A DNA stretch of 64,000 bases from Rhizobium sp. CC-YZS058 (GTDB taxonomy: Bacteria; Pseudomonadota; Alphaproteobacteria; Rhizobiales; Rhizobiaceae). The position numbers and the translations under genes were made by a program. The stretch covers positions 3,622,001 to 3,686,000 of the forward strand of contig NZ_JAYESJ010000001.1 in assembly GCF_034720595.1 (NCBI RefSeq). The letters are read 5' to 3'. Shown in pieces: positions 15,869-24,322 of this stretch. The notes beneath the pieces were generated by a model. It was not told where the DNA came from. It made no database searches and saw only the letters and a program-made list of their open reading frames with translations. The first letter of the stretch is position 1. Every line of letters starts with the position of its first letter.

Positions 15869-17035
15869 CTAGCAGCGGATATCCACTAGGCTCCGTCCCT
15901 CGCGCCGCAGCGCGTCCAGCGAATCGACTCCGAGCAAGGCGAGGCTGGCAGAAATTTCGGCTGCGAAACCGTCCAGCAGGCGCTCCAGCCCTGCCTCGCC
16001 GCCAGCCGCCAATGCATAGGCATAAGCGCGGCCGAGCGCGCAGGCCGTGGCGCCGAGCGCAATCGCCTTGACCACGTCGGTTCCGCGCCGCACGCCCCCG
16101 TCGAGGATCAGATCGAAGCCGGCGGGCGGCGTCGGCATGCGCGCCAGCGTCGAGATCGTGGACGGGCAGCCATCGAGCTGCCGGCCGCCATGATTGGACA
16201 GAATGACCCCGTCCACGCCGCTCTCGATCGCGCGGCCGAGATCGTCCGCCCGCTGGATGCCCTTCAGGACGAACCAGCCGGGCCAGAGCGCGCGAAGCCG
16301 GGAGATCGTTTGCCAGCTCAGCTCCGGATCGATCTGCCGGGCGAGGAAGGCCGCCTGCGACAGGTAGCGCCGACCGGCCTCCGGCCAATCCTCCGCCAGT
16401 GCCATGCGCGCGGGATAGGCGCGCGCCATGGTGAGCAGCCAGCCTGGACGAGCGGCAAGGGCAAGACGCTGCGCGGGAGACAGCCGCTTCCGCTGACGCA
16501 AGCCGTTCCGGATATCGCGTTCGCGGATGCCGGAAACCGGCACGTCGACCGTCACGACCAGCGTGCTGAACCCGGCCGCGCGCATACGCTCCAGCATGGC
16601 GCGGGTTCGCCCGAAGTCTTTCAAGACGTAGAGCTGAAATGCAGCACCTGCCGGCAGTTCGGACGAAAGCCGCTCCGGCGGCGTGATGGTGAAGGACGAC
16701 AGGCAGGCTTGAAGGCCGCGGCGCTTGGCAACGCGAAAGGCCATGAGCTCGGCTTGGGCGCGAAACATGCCGAGCGAGCCGATCGGACCCAGCATCAGCG
16801 GCAGGGAATGCCGCGCGCCGAGAAAATCCGTCTGCAGGGTCGCGGGGCGGGCCGGCTGCAGCACGCTCGGCAGGAACCGGATCTTGTCGAAATCGTCGAT
16901 ATTGTCCGCGGCAGTCCGCTCCGCGCCGGCCGCGCCGTCGAGATAGTCGAAAAACAGCTTCGGCAGCCGACGGCGCGCCGCCTGGCGGAAGTCCTCCGGC
17001 GCTGTCCAGCCGGCGATGGTCTTTCGAGACGGCAT
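15869..17035 (-). CDS. FMN-dependent alpha-hydroxy-acid oxidising enzyme
   Basis: Member of the lactate/mandelate/glycolate oxidase family, 388 aa. It oxidises an L-2-hydroxy acid to the 2-oxo acid using FMN. Visible motifs: LFFDYLDGAAGAERT (start of the TIM barrel), LMLGPIGSLGMF, QLYVLKDFGRT, VTVDVPVSGIRERD, and the catalytic loop SNHGGRQLD with His282, then LDGGVRRGTDVVKA. No transmembrane insertion loop is obvious, so it may be soluble or peripheral. It begins 53 bases after the aminotransferase stop, on the same strand, and the two could work on the same carbon skeleton (hydroxy acid, oxo acid, amino acid). Confidence 0.88.
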   Translation of the reverse strand: MPSRKTIAGWTAPEDFRQAARRRLPKLFFDYLDGAAGAERTAADNIDDFDKIRFLPSVLQPARPATLQTDFLGARHSLPLMLGPIGSLGMFRAQAELMAFRVAKRRGLQACLSSFTITPPERLSSELPAGAAFQLYVLKDFGRTRAMLERMRAAGFSTLVVTVDVPVSGIRERDIRNGLRQRKRLSPAQRLALAARPGWLLTMARAYPARMALAEDWPEAGRRYLSQAAFLARQIDPELSWQTISRLRALWPGWFVLKGIQRADDLGRAIESGVDGVILSNHGGRQLDGCPSTISTLARMPTPPAGFDLILDGGVRRGTDVVKAIALGATACALGRAYAYALAAGGEAGLERLLDGFAAEISASLALLGVDSLDALRREGRSLVDIRC

Positions 17036-17088
17036 CGTCCTCTAACCACGCCGAGGCTTCGCGGCCACTGCCACCTGTGCCGCCGCCA

Positions 17089-18195
17089 TCACAGGCCACC
17101 GGTCAGGAAGCGGGCCGCCGTGCCGAGAACGGCGGTGGTATCGTCCGGAGACCCGACGGTGATCCGCACGCCCTCCCCGTCAAAGCAGCGCACGGCGATC
17201 CGCTCGCGGTCGAGATACTCGGTGAAGGATGAAGCGCGGGCGCCGAGCGGCAGCCAGACGAAATTGGCCTGCGACTCCAGGACCGGAAAACCGAGTGTAC
17301 GGAGCCCTTTCATCAGACGACCGCGCTCAGAAGCGTTGCGGGCGATGCGCGCCGCCACGACGTCGGGTCGGGCAAGGGCTGCCTTGGCCATGGCCAGAGC
17401 CATGCCAGACAGAGGAAACGGTGCCGCGACCGTTCGCAGAGCATCGATGATCGGCGCATTGGCCATGCAATAGCCGACCCGCGCGCCGGCAAGGCCCCAG
17501 ACCTTCGAAAAGGTTCTGAGGATCGCCAGATTGGGATGGATGCTCAACCGCCGTTTCGGCGAGAACAGCGCCTCGGCCGGCGAACTGGCAAATTCGATAT
17601 AGGCCTCGTCCAGCACGACCAGGAGGTGGGGCGGGATACGGGCGAGAAGGGCGTCGATCCGTTGCTCGGAAAGCGTCACCCCGGTCGGATTGTTGGGATT
17701 GCAAAGAAGAACGACGCGCGTTGACCCGCTGATCGCCTCGATCAGGCCGTCTTCATCCGGCTGGCCATCCGGCCCGAACGGCACCGTGACAAGCCGGACG
17801 CCGGAAATGCCGGCAAGGATCGGATAGGCTTCATAGGATCGCCAGAAGGACAGGATCTCGTCATCCGCATCGCAGAAGGCACGGATGAGTTGGTCGAGCA
17901 GCACGATCGACCCGGCGCCCACGGCGATATCGGTCTGCGAAAGGCCGAAGCGCAGGGACAGTGCCTCGATCAACGGCTCGCCATGCAGGTCCGGATAGCG
18001 GTGGACGGTCTGCGCCGCTTGAGCCGCCGGCCACTGCAGCCCGTCGTCGCAATCCGGCACCTCGTTCGACCCGAGCCGATGGGTCGCAATGGGGCTGACC
18101 ACGGCCCGCCCGCGGCCGTAGCGAGGCACCGTTGTCAACCGCTCGCTCGGCCGAAGCTTCCCGATCATCACTCGGCTGAACCCCTCTGCCCTCAC
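17089..18195 (-). CDS. PLP-dependent aminotransferase, HisC-like (class I/II)
   Basis: Fold-type I aminotransferase resembling histidinol-phosphate aminotransferase, 368 aa. PLP-related motifs: NPNNPTGV, the Asp/Tyr of VVLDEAYIEF, and the Schiff-base lysine K231 in RTFSKVWGLAGARVGY. Being away from his genes and between a hydroxyacid dehydrogenase and an amino-acid transporter regulator, it is more likely catabolic or biosynthetic for another amino acid than a HisC. The start is uncertain: GTG at 18195 with AAAGGGCAG close by, or the ATG at 18168. A palindrome resembling HutC-type operators lies just upstream (18201-18216). Confidence 0.85.
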   Translation of the reverse strand: MRAEGFSRVMIGKLRPSERLTTVPRYGRGRAVVSPIATHRLGSNEVPDCDDGLQWPAAQAAQTVHRYPDLHGEPLIEALSLRFGLSQTDIAVGAGSIVLLDQLIRAFCDADDEILSFWRSYEAYPILAGISGVRLVTVPFGPDGQPDEDGLIEAISGSTRVVLLCNPNNPTGVTLSEQRIDALLARIPPHLLVVLDEAYIEFASSPAEALFSPKRRLSIHPNLAILRTFSKVWGLAGARVGYCMANAPIIDALRTVAAPFPLSGMALAMAKAALARPDVVAARIARNASERGRLMKGLRTLGFPVLESQANFVWLPLGARASSFTEYLDRERIAVRCFDGEGVRITVGSPDDTTAVLGTAARFLTGGL

Positions 18196-18200
18196 CTGCC

Positions 18201-18216
18201 CTTTGTCTAGGCAAAG
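18201..18216. promoter_or_regulatory. Candidate GntR/HutC-type operator upstream of the aminotransferase gene
   Basis: CTTTGTCTAGGCAAAG, a near-palindrome (CTTTG...CAAAG) 6 bases upstream of the aminotransferase start. It contains TTGTCTAGGCAA, similar to two sites in the divergent region beyond the GntR gene (19155-19167 and 19308-19319). Confidence 0.5.
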
Positions 18217-18304
18217 CGAGCCTTTCCGAAAAGCCGGGGCGAGTCAAGCGGCAGGCAGCCGCCGGGTAGAAAGAATATTCGAACTTTCTTGTGGATTGGT
18301 CAAG

Positions 18305-19054
18305 TCACCGCGTGAGGCTGAGGCGCCCGGCCAGGCTGAAGCGGGATCCCGGGTGGAGAAGATGGGCGCTGGTGGCGACGAGCCCCCGCGACCAGGTGCG
18401 CCGGCGCATCATCAGCAGGCAGTCTTCCTCGCGCATGTCGAGGATGTCCCGCACGGCATCGTCCCCTCGCAGCGCCTGGATCACATGCTCGATCTCGTCC
18501 AGGGGACCGAGCGACATCAGATGCTGGTACGGCGTGATCGCGGTGAAATCCTGCTCCAGATAGCGCGGCGCGAACCGCGGATTGACGTAGCGGTCTTCGA
18601 GCTGCAGCGGCCGCCCGTTCTCCTTGTGCAGCAGCACGGAATGGAAGACGCTGGACCCGGGCTGAACGGCAAGTTCGGTCGCCAAAGCAAGGTCGCAATC
18701 GACGCGCTCCAGCGTCAGCACCTCGGTCGCGTGGCTGCCGCCCCGCTCTTCGATCTCATCCTGAATATTGCGTATTTCCATGAAGGTAGACTGTCGCTTA
18801 CGCGGCGCGACGAAGGTCCCCGCACCGCGCCTGCGGACCAGCTTGCCCTCTGCCGCCAGATCGCGAAGCGCGGTGTGAACGGTCATCCGGGACGCGCCGA
18901 ACTGCCGCGCCAGCAGCGTCTCTGTCGGTATCTGATCACCATCGGCCCATTCGCCGGTGTTGATCTTGTTCAGCACGAAATTCCGCACATTCTGACCAAG
19001 CCCAAAACCATCCACCAGATCCCGGTCTTCGATCTCGATGTCCATTCGGGGCAT
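18305..19054 (-). CDS. GntR-family regulator with UTRA domain (HutC subfamily)
   Basis: 249-aa repressor. The winged-helix domain (residues 17-85) includes IPTETLLARQFGASRMTVHT and the wing LVRRRGAGTFVAP; the C-terminal UTRA ligand-binding domain follows (SVFHSVLLHKENGRPLQLED, then YVNPRFAPRYLEQDF), which in HutC-type proteins senses a pathway metabolite. GGAGCGGAC precedes the ATG at 19054. It lies between the aminotransferase/hydroxyacid dehydrogenase genes and the amino-acid ABC importer, and candidate TTG-N6/7-CAA operators sit on both sides, so it probably controls the whole cluster. Confidence 0.88.
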   Translation of the reverse strand: MPRMDIEIEDRDLVDGFGLGQNVRNFVLNKINTGEWADGDQIPTETLLARQFGASRMTVHTALRDLAAEGKLVRRRGAGTFVAPRKRQSTFMEIRNIQDEIEERGGSHATEVLTLERVDCDLALATELAVQPGSSVFHSVLLHKENGRPLQLEDRYVNPRFAPRYLEQDFTAITPYQHLMSLGPLDEIEHVIQALRGDDAVRDILDMREEDCLLMMRRRTWSRGLVATSAHLLHPGSRFSLAGRLSLTR

Positions 19055-19154
19055 GTCCGCTCCATGTGTGTGGCCGATATGCGGAGCCGATGACGGCCGC
19101 CCTGGTGATCCGCTGGCCGTTCGAAGGCCAGCACATCTCTCGGCAAAGAGGCTC

Positions 19155-19167
19155 TTGTTATAGACAA
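19155..19167. promoter_or_regulatory. Candidate HutC-type operator (GntR promoter side)
   Basis: TTGTTATAGACAA: TTGT and ACAA arms around TATAG. On the other strand it reads TTGTCTATAACAA, close to the HutC-subfamily type TTGTATATACAA. Autoregulation of the GntR gene is inferred. Confidence 0.45.
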
Positions 19168-19307
19168 ACAGGACGAGGCTTCAAGCTAGAGTGCCGCCCG
19201 GCCCGTGCGCCGGACAGAAGCGCGTGTGGCGCATCCGGAGAGAATAGAAACTGACCACTGAACGGATCGGAAACTCAGAATTCTCTAATATGATGGCCTG
19301 CACCCTA

Positions 19308-19319
19308 TTGACTATACAA
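19308..19319. promoter_or_regulatory. Candidate HutC-type operator (transporter promoter side)
   Basis: TTGACTATACAA, matching the neighbouring sites at TTG-N6-CAA with a CTATA-like centre; it overlaps a plausible -35 box for the ABC importer genes. Confidence 0.45.
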
Positions 19320-19460
19320 AATTAGATAAATAGCGTTTGGCGGCGTCCTGACGTCCTTCATTTTTCGCCGCCGGCCGAGCGAGGTCGCATGCGGACGAAC
19401 AGCCCGCGTCAGTGCAGAGCCACGCATTTCATCATCATCGTGTCCAGCAAGGAGATCGAA

Positions 19461-20321
19461 ATGAAATCCCTCGCCATTGTTCTCTCGCTGTCGCTCAGCT
19501 TCGCCGCAGCTGCTGCGTCGATAGCGCATGCCGACGAATGTTTGGACAGGATCAAGCAGAAGGGCGTGCTTCTGTCCGGCAACGGCCTGATGGGCACCAA
19601 GCCTTTCGTCTGGAAGAACGAAGACGGCACCTATGGCGGCTTCGAATGGGATCTGTTCGTCGAGATGGGCAAGCGCATGGGCATCCCGAAGGTCGATTAC
19701 GAGATCACCGAATGGACGACGCTCATTCCGGGCCTGCAGGCCGACCGCTGGGACGTGATCTTCTCGGCCATGTCCGCCACGCAGGAGCGCGTGCAGAGCG
19801 CGGGCATCGAGTTCAGCCACCCCTATTTCATGATGATCGACCTGATCATCGTCAAGAAGGACGGACCGATCAAGACGGTCGCGGACCTGAAGGGCAAGGT
19901 GCTCGGATCGACGCTCGGAACGACCGACTCGCTCAATGCCCATCAGCTGGTCGAAAAGGGCGTCGCAGGCAGCGTGCTCGACTTCAACACCTTCGGCGAA
20001 CCCTTCGTGGCGCTTCGCAACGGCCAGGTGGACGCGGTCATCCTCGACCAGGGCACGCTCGCCGGCGAGCTCGAGACGCTCAAGGACCTGACCACCATCG
20101 GCGACCCGATCTACTACCAGGCAAAGCCGGAATGGGCGGAAGCGGAAGCCAAGGCCAGCTACATTCTCGGCGCGAGCGCAGTCGGCGTGAAGCGCGAATG
20201 CCCGGACCTTCTCGCAGCCGTCAACAAGGCGCTTGTCTCCATGGATGAGGACGGCACCCGCAAGAAGATTCTCGAAAAATACGGCATGTGGGCGGATTAC
20301 CAGGTCAAGCTGACCAAGTAG
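19461..20321 (+). CDS. Amino-acid ABC transporter substrate-binding protein (family 3)
   Basis: Periplasmic solute receptor of 286 aa. The signal peptide (MKSLAIVLSLSLSF, then A-rich) ends after IAHA near residue 24. Mature domains show family-3 features: GGFEWDLFVEMGKRMG, LIPGLQADRWDVIFSAMSAT, GKVLGSTLGTTDSLNAH and VALRNGQVDAVILD. The ligand is likely a polar or charged amino acid or a derivative. ATG at 19461 has AAGGAG upstream; the in-frame sequence before it is leader. Followed by a single permease and an ATPase, the minimal polar amino-acid importer set. Probably repressed by the neighbouring GntR protein. Confidence 0.9.
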   Translation: MKSLAIVLSLSLSFAAAAASIAHADECLDRIKQKGVLLSGNGLMGTKPFVWKNEDGTYGGFEWDLFVEMGKRMGIPKVDYEITEWTTLIPGLQADRWDVIFSAMSATQERVQSAGIEFSHPYFMMIDLIIVKKDGPIKTVADLKGKVLGSTLGTTDSLNAHQLVEKGVAGSVLDFNTFGEPFVALRNGQVDAVILDQGTLAGELETLKDLTTIGDPIYYQAKPEWAEAEAKASYILGASAVGVKRECPDLLAAVNKALVSMDEDGTRKKILEKYGMWADYQVKLTK

Positions 20322-20342
20322 GCCGGTTGGGGAAGAACCGGA

Positions 20343-21059
20343 ATGTCCAACTTTTTTCTCGTGCTCATCCCGAAGCACTTCCCCTATTTGCTCGAAGGCG
20401 CCGTCGTCACGCTTCAGCTCTCGATCCTCAGCATGGCGCTCGGCATCGCCCTCGGCCTGGCGGTGGCGCTCGGGCGGCTGTCCGGCCGCTGGTGGCTGGA
20501 TTGGCCGCTCCGGGCCTTCGTCGAAGTCTGGCGGGACGTGCCGCTGATCGTCCAGCTTCTGGTGATCTACTTCACGCTCCCGCATCTGGGACTGCGCCTG
20601 CCCGGCTTCTGGGCAGGCATTCTGGGCCTGAGCGTGAACATGGGCGCCTACCTGTCCGAGGTCTTTCGCGCCGCGATCCTCTCCATCGATGAGGGGCAGC
20701 GCGAGGCAGGCATCTCCATCGGCATGTCGAAGCCGATGATCTACAGCCGGGTCATCCTGCCGCAGGCCATGCGCATCGCCATTCCCACGGTCGGCGGCTA
20801 CTTCATCTCGCTCCTCAAGGATTCCTCCCTCGTCTCCTTCATCGCCGTCAACGAGCTGCTGCGCCACGGCACGATCCTCATCAACAACACCTTCCAGAGC
20901 ATGGAGATCTACATGATGGTCGCCATCATCTATTTCGCCATGAGCTTCGTCGCAGCGCGTCTCGTTGTGGCCGTTGAGCGGACCCTGACGCCGAAGCACC
21001 GGCGCAGCCCTCTCCCGCTCCGGATCTGGCCCAGCATCCGGCCGGGGACCCAGGCATGA
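20343..21059 (+). CDS. Amino-acid ABC transporter permease (HisM/GlnP type)
   Basis: Inner-membrane permease, 238 aa, with about five hydrophobic segments and the HEQRAL-type EAA loop (REAGISIGMSKPMIYSRVIL). FVEVWRDVPLIVQLLVIYF is typical of polar amino-acid permeases. There is only one permease gene, so the channel is presumably a homodimer. It begins 21 bases after the binding-protein stop and its stop overlaps the ATPase start (ATGA). Confidence 0.9.
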   Translation: MSNFFLVLIPKHFPYLLEGAVVTLQLSILSMALGIALGLAVALGRLSGRWWLDWPLRAFVEVWRDVPLIVQLLVIYFTLPHLGLRLPGFWAGILGLSVNMGAYLSEVFRAAILSIDEGQREAGISIGMSKPMIYSRVILPQAMRIAIPTVGGYFISLLKDSSLVSFIAVNELLRHGTILINNTFQSMEIYMMVAIIYFAMSFVAARLVVAVERTLTPKHRRSPLPLRIWPSIRPGTQA

Positions 21060-21823
21060 CGCGCAAGGCGATCATCGAGGTCGAAGGCCTGGCGAAATCC
21101 TTCGGGCCGCACCGCGTGCTCACTTCGGTGAACCTGACCGTGCAGCAGGGCGATGTGACATTCCTCATCGGTCCGAGCGGCAACGGCAAGTCCACCCTGC
21201 TGCGCTGCCTGAATTTCCTCACCCCGCCCGATGCCGGCCGCATCGTCTTCGATGGCGATACGCTGTGCACCGATGGCGACCACCGCTTCTGGACGGCGCC
21301 CGAGCGGGCGCTGCGCCGGGCGCGCAGCGAAATGCCCATGGTGTTCCAGCATTTCAACCTCTTCGCCCACCGCACCGTGCTGCAGAACGTGATCGAGGCG
21401 CCGATCCATGTGCAGAAGCGGCCGAAGAAGGAGGCGACCGACCAGGCGCTCGAAACCCTGGCGCAGGTGGGCCTCGCCGACAAGCGCGATCATTATCCCG
21501 ACCAACTCTCCGGCGGGCAGAAACAGCGGGTGGCGATCGCCCGCGCGCTGGCGATGAACCCTAAGCTGATCCTGTTCGACGAGCCGACCTCGGCGCTCGA
21601 TCCGGAACTGGTCACCGACGTGCTGGAAACGATCCGCAGCCTGGCCGAGCGCGGCATGACGCTGATCATCGTCAGCCACGAAATGTCCTTCGCGCGGCGG
21701 CTGGCAAGCCGCATCCACTTCATCTGCGACGGAACGATCCTTGAGTCCGGCACGCCCGAGCAGATCTTCGAAGCCCCGACCTCCGAGCGCCTCGCAAGCT
21801 TTATCCGCTCGATCCGCGCCTGA
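21056..21823 (+). CDS. Amino-acid ABC transporter ATP-binding protein (GlnQ/HisP type)
   Basis: 255-aa ATPase of the importer. Walker A GPSGNGKSTLLRC near residue 38, Q-loop MVFQHFNLF, signature LSGGQKQRVAIARAL, Walker B LILFDEPTSALD and switch His in IIVSHEMSFA are all intact. It carries the insertion DGDTLCTDGDHRF, common in polar amino-acid ATPases. Coupled to the permease by a 4-base overlap; a strong hairpin terminator lies 40 bases after its stop. Confidence 0.92.
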   Translation: MTRKAIIEVEGLAKSFGPHRVLTSVNLTVQQGDVTFLIGPSGNGKSTLLRCLNFLTPPDAGRIVFDGDTLCTDGDHRFWTAPERALRRARSEMPMVFQHFNLFAHRTVLQNVIEAPIHVQKRPKKEATDQALETLAQVGLADKRDHYPDQLSGGQKQRVAIARALAMNPKLILFDEPTSALDPELVTDVLETIRSLAERGMTLIIVSHEMSFARRLASRIHFICDGTILESGTPEQIFEAPTSERLASFIRSIRA

Positions 21824-21863
21824 CGGGGCAGACCCCTTTCCCTCGCAGTCCAACCGGCCCATG

Positions 21864-21904
21864 ACGAAAGACGGCGCGACCTTGCGGCGCGCCGTCTTTC
21901 GTTT
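21864..21904 (+). terminator. Rho-independent-type terminator after the ABC importer
   Basis: A perfect 15-bp stem, ACGAAAGACGGCGCG (21864-21878) with CGCGCCGTCTTTCGT (21888-21902), 9-base loop, followed by TT. It lies between convergent genes (importer and yggT) and may serve both, though T-runs are short on both sides. Confidence 0.75.
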
Positions 21905-21924
21905 CCCATTTCGCCGCGACGGCC

Positions 21925-22224
21925 TCAGTTGTAGCCGAGCAGGGCCGGAGCGATGGTGGTGTTGAGGAAGAGCTGCAGGAAATAGAGGATGACCAGGACC
22001 ACCAGCGGCGACAGGTCCACCCCACCCATATCCGGCAGGATGCGGCGGATCGGGCGGTAGAGCGGCTCGGTCAGCTGGTAGAGCGAGCGGCCGATCATGT
22101 TGATCGCCTGATTGTTGGTGTTGATCACGTTGAAGGCATAGAGCCAGGAAAAGATCGCCGAGGCGATGATCAGAAACCACGCAATATTGATGATAAAATT
22201 CAGCGTGCCGATTACAGCCAGCAT
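21925..22224 (-). CDS. YggT family membrane protein
   Basis: Small integral membrane protein of 99 aa with two YggT-type hydrophobic hairpins: LNFIINIAWFLIIASAIFSW near the start and LSPLVVLVILYFLQLFL near the end, joined by the conserved LTEPLYRPIRRILPDMGGVD. Family members are linked to osmotic or K+ stress and cell division, but the molecular role is not settled. GGAGATC precedes the ATG. Stands alone, converging on the importer operon and divergent from the MFS gene. Confidence 0.9.
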   Translation of the reverse strand: MLAVIGTLNFIINIAWFLIIASAIFSWLYAFNVINTNNQAINMIGRSLYQLTEPLYRPIRRILPDMGGVDLSPLVVLVILYFLQLFLNTTIAPALLGYN

Positions 22225-22442
22225 ACGGGATCTCCAGTTCGGTGTTGACAGACATGTAGCTATTGGCGACGAAGGCGGCAAGGGCGGCGCACCGCACGGT
22301 GCCGCCGGAGGAGACGGGGTGGTTAACCCGTTCATGAACCGCAGTCTTCCCGCCAGCCGAGCCGGCCTGAATCGCCGCGCACGGCTGCTGTCGTGAAGGA
22401 CCGAAATCAGGGCGCAGCGCAGCCCGGAAAGACCAAGAGACA

Positions 22443-23684
22443 ATGTCCGTCGCATCCTCCGGTGACCGCTTCGCCGCCTTCCGGCATGTGGGTTACCGGC
22501 GCTACTTCTTCGCACGCTTCCTGGCCTATTTCGCCATCCAGATCATCAGCGTCGCCGTCGGTTGGCAGATCTATGATCTGACGCGCGATCCGTTCGATCT
22601 CGGCCTGATCGGCCTGTTCCAGTTTCTCCCGTCGCTGCTGCTGATCCTCGTCACCGGCTCGGTCGCCGATCGCTACAACAGGCGGATGATCATGGCGGTC
22701 TGCATGCTGGTCAGCACGCTTTGTGCTGCAGCCCTCCTCCTGCTCACCCTCACCGGCCAGTTCGCCCTCGTCCCGGTCTATGCGATCCTGGTGGTCTTCG
22801 GCATCGAGCGCGCCTTTCTGGCTCCGGCCTCGCAGTCGCTGGCGCCCAATCTCGTGCCGGCGCATGATCTCGCCAATGCGATCGCCTGGAACTCGACCTC
22901 CTGGCAGACGGCGATGATCGTCGGCCCGGTCGCGGGCGGGCTCATCTATGCGCTCGGCCCGGCGGTGCCCTATACGGTGGCGCTCCTCTTCTTCTCGGCC
23001 AGCGTCCTGATGACCTTTGCCATTCCGAAGCCCGAGCAGAAGACCGCGCACAGCGCCCAGAGCTGGCAGACCATCACCGCCGGCTTCTCCTATATCCGCG
23101 CCGAGAAGGTGGTGCTGGGGGCGATCTCGCTCGATCTGTTCGCCGTTCTCCTCGGCGGCGCGGTGGCGCTGATGCCGGTCTTCGCCCGCGATATCCTCGA
23201 TCTCGGACCCTGGGGTCTTGGCATGCTGCGCGCGGCGCCCGGCATCGGCGCGGTCGCCATGGCGGTCTGGCTTGCTGCCCATCCGATCCGCCACCGGGCC
23301 GGCGTGCTGATGTTTATCGGCGTGGCGCTGTTCGGGCTCGGAACGATCATCTTCGGCCTCTCGGCCACGCCCTGGCTCTCCATCGCCGCTCTCATTCTCA
23401 TGGGCGCGTCGGACATGATCTCCGTCTATGTGCGCGAAACGCTGATCACGCTCTGGACGCCGGATGCGCTGCGTGGCCGGGTCAATGCGGTCAACATGGT
23501 GTTCGTGGGTGCGTCGAACGAGCTCGGCGAGTTTCGGGCGGGCATGATGGCATCGGGCCTTGGCGCTGTTCCGGCCGTCGTCATTGGCGGAGTGGGCACG
23601 CTGCTCGTCTCGCTCGCTTGGGCAGTCGGCTTCCCGCAGCTGCGCCGGATCGACACGCTGGATGTGCCCGAGGGCAAACACTAA
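22443..23684 (+). CDS. MFS transporter (EntS-like, DHA3-type exporter)
   Basis: Twelve-helix major facilitator of 413 aa. The A-motif between helices 2 and 3 is seen as GSVADRYNRRMIM; the N-terminal RYFFARFLAYFAIQIISVAV and the NAIAWNSTSWQTAMIVGPVAGG stretch are typical of the EntS/siderophore and drug exporter group. The substrate is unknown. GGAAAG lies upstream of the ATG. It is divergent from yggT and converges on the TerB-like gene 33 bases away; no regulator is adjacent. Confidence 0.85.
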   Translation: MSVASSGDRFAAFRHVGYRRYFFARFLAYFAIQIISVAVGWQIYDLTRDPFDLGLIGLFQFLPSLLLILVTGSVADRYNRRMIMAVCMLVSTLCAAALLLLTLTGQFALVPVYAILVVFGIERAFLAPASQSLAPNLVPAHDLANAIAWNSTSWQTAMIVGPVAGGLIYALGPAVPYTVALLFFSASVLMTFAIPKPEQKTAHSAQSWQTITAGFSYIRAEKVVLGAISLDLFAVLLGGAVALMPVFARDILDLGPWGLGMLRAAPGIGAVAMAVWLAAHPIRHRAGVLMFIGVALFGLGTIIFGLSATPWLSIAALILMGASDMISVYVRETLITLWTPDALRGRVNAVNMVFVGASNELGEFRAGMMASGLGAVPAVVIGGVGTLLVSLAWAVGFPQLRRIDTLDVPEGKH

Positions 23685-23716
23685 GGGACGGTTTGCCGGC
23701 GCAGGCAGTCCAGGCT

Positions 23717-24193
23717 TCAGCCTTCCGGATGCGGCACCGGGTCGTGGAGATGGGCTTCCACCTCCTGCCGCTTCATGATCCGGTCCCGGCCGGACACGCC
23801 CAGGAGATCGGCGATGCGCCAGATCACGTGATCTTCCATCTCGTTGCGCTCGCCGTCGACATAGACGATCTCCCACAGCATGCCGACGAGATCGATCCGC
23901 TCGTCCTCCGAGAAGTGGCGCTTGATCTCGTTGGTGAAGCGGAAGAAATCGATCGCCTCGCTTTCCGCCGTCTCGCCCGCGGCGATCAGCGCCTGCAGGG
24001 AGGCGTCGTCGAGCCCGTAATGGGCCTTGATCATTGCGCTCGCCTTTGCCTTCTCCGCCGCATCCGCATGGCCGTCCGCCTCCATCACCTGAATGCAGAG
24101 CGCCATGATGGCGATGCGCGGATCGCCCTCCGCGATCAAGGGCGGCCGGTCTTCGGTAAGGCTGTCGATGAAGCTGCGGATCCGGTCGAACAT
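23717..24193 (-). CDS. TerB-like family protein
   Basis: 158-aa cytoplasmic helical protein with a TerB fold: paired acidic helices CIQVMEADGHADAAEKAKA, FSEDERIDLVGMLWEIVYVD and the closing DHVIWRIADLLGVS. TerB-domain proteins occur in tellurite resistance clusters, but stand-alone ones like this are common in rhizobia with unknown role. ATG at 24193 has AAGGA upstream; a TTG earlier in frame is unlikely. Monocistronic, located after the hemY terminator. Confidence 0.8.
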   Translation of the reverse strand: MFDRIRSFIDSLTEDRPPLIAEGDPRIAIMALCIQVMEADGHADAAEKAKASAMIKAHYGLDDASLQALIAAGETAESEAIDFFRFTNEIKRHFSEDERIDLVGMLWEIVYVDGERNEMEDHVIWRIADLLGVSGRDRIMKRQEVEAHLHDPVPHPEG

Positions 24194-24277
24194 GGGGTCC
24201 TTCACATGAGGCAAGACAGGCAGGAGAGATGGCAGGAATTGCAGGCGGCCGAAAAGGAAACGGCAGCGCCCTTTTTC

Positions 24278-24316
24278 AAAAAAGCATCGTCCCGCCGAGA
24301 GACAAGGCGGGACGAT
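24278..24316 (-). terminator. Intrinsic terminator of the hem operon
   Basis: Read on the minus strand: an 11-bp stem ATCGTCCCGCC/GGCGGGACGAT (24306-24316 with 24286-24296), loop of 9, then GC and a run of six T (24283-24278), just after the hemY stop. A classical rho-independent signal. Confidence 0.88.
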
Positions 24317-24322
24317 CGAAGG

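Larger units (their letters stand above)
19055..19460. promoter_or_regulatory. Divergent intergenic region between the GntR regulator and the ABC importer
   Basis: About 400 bases without a credible gene. It holds two TTG...CAA dyads (19155-19167, 19308-19319), the second overlapping a possible -35 element TTGACT, followed by AT-rich sequence to about 19335. AAGGAG precedes the ABC gene start at its right end. Confidence 0.5.

Noticed and set aside
17089..18195. Histidinol-phosphate aminotransferase HisC for histidine biosynthesis
   Set aside because: HisC-like in fold, but it is far from any his gene and lies in an amino-acid importer cluster with a HutC-type regulator; kept as a general aminotransferase.
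19066..19254. Small open frame in the GntR-importer intergenic region
   Set aside because: No ribosome site, no recognisable sequence, and it overlaps candidate operators.
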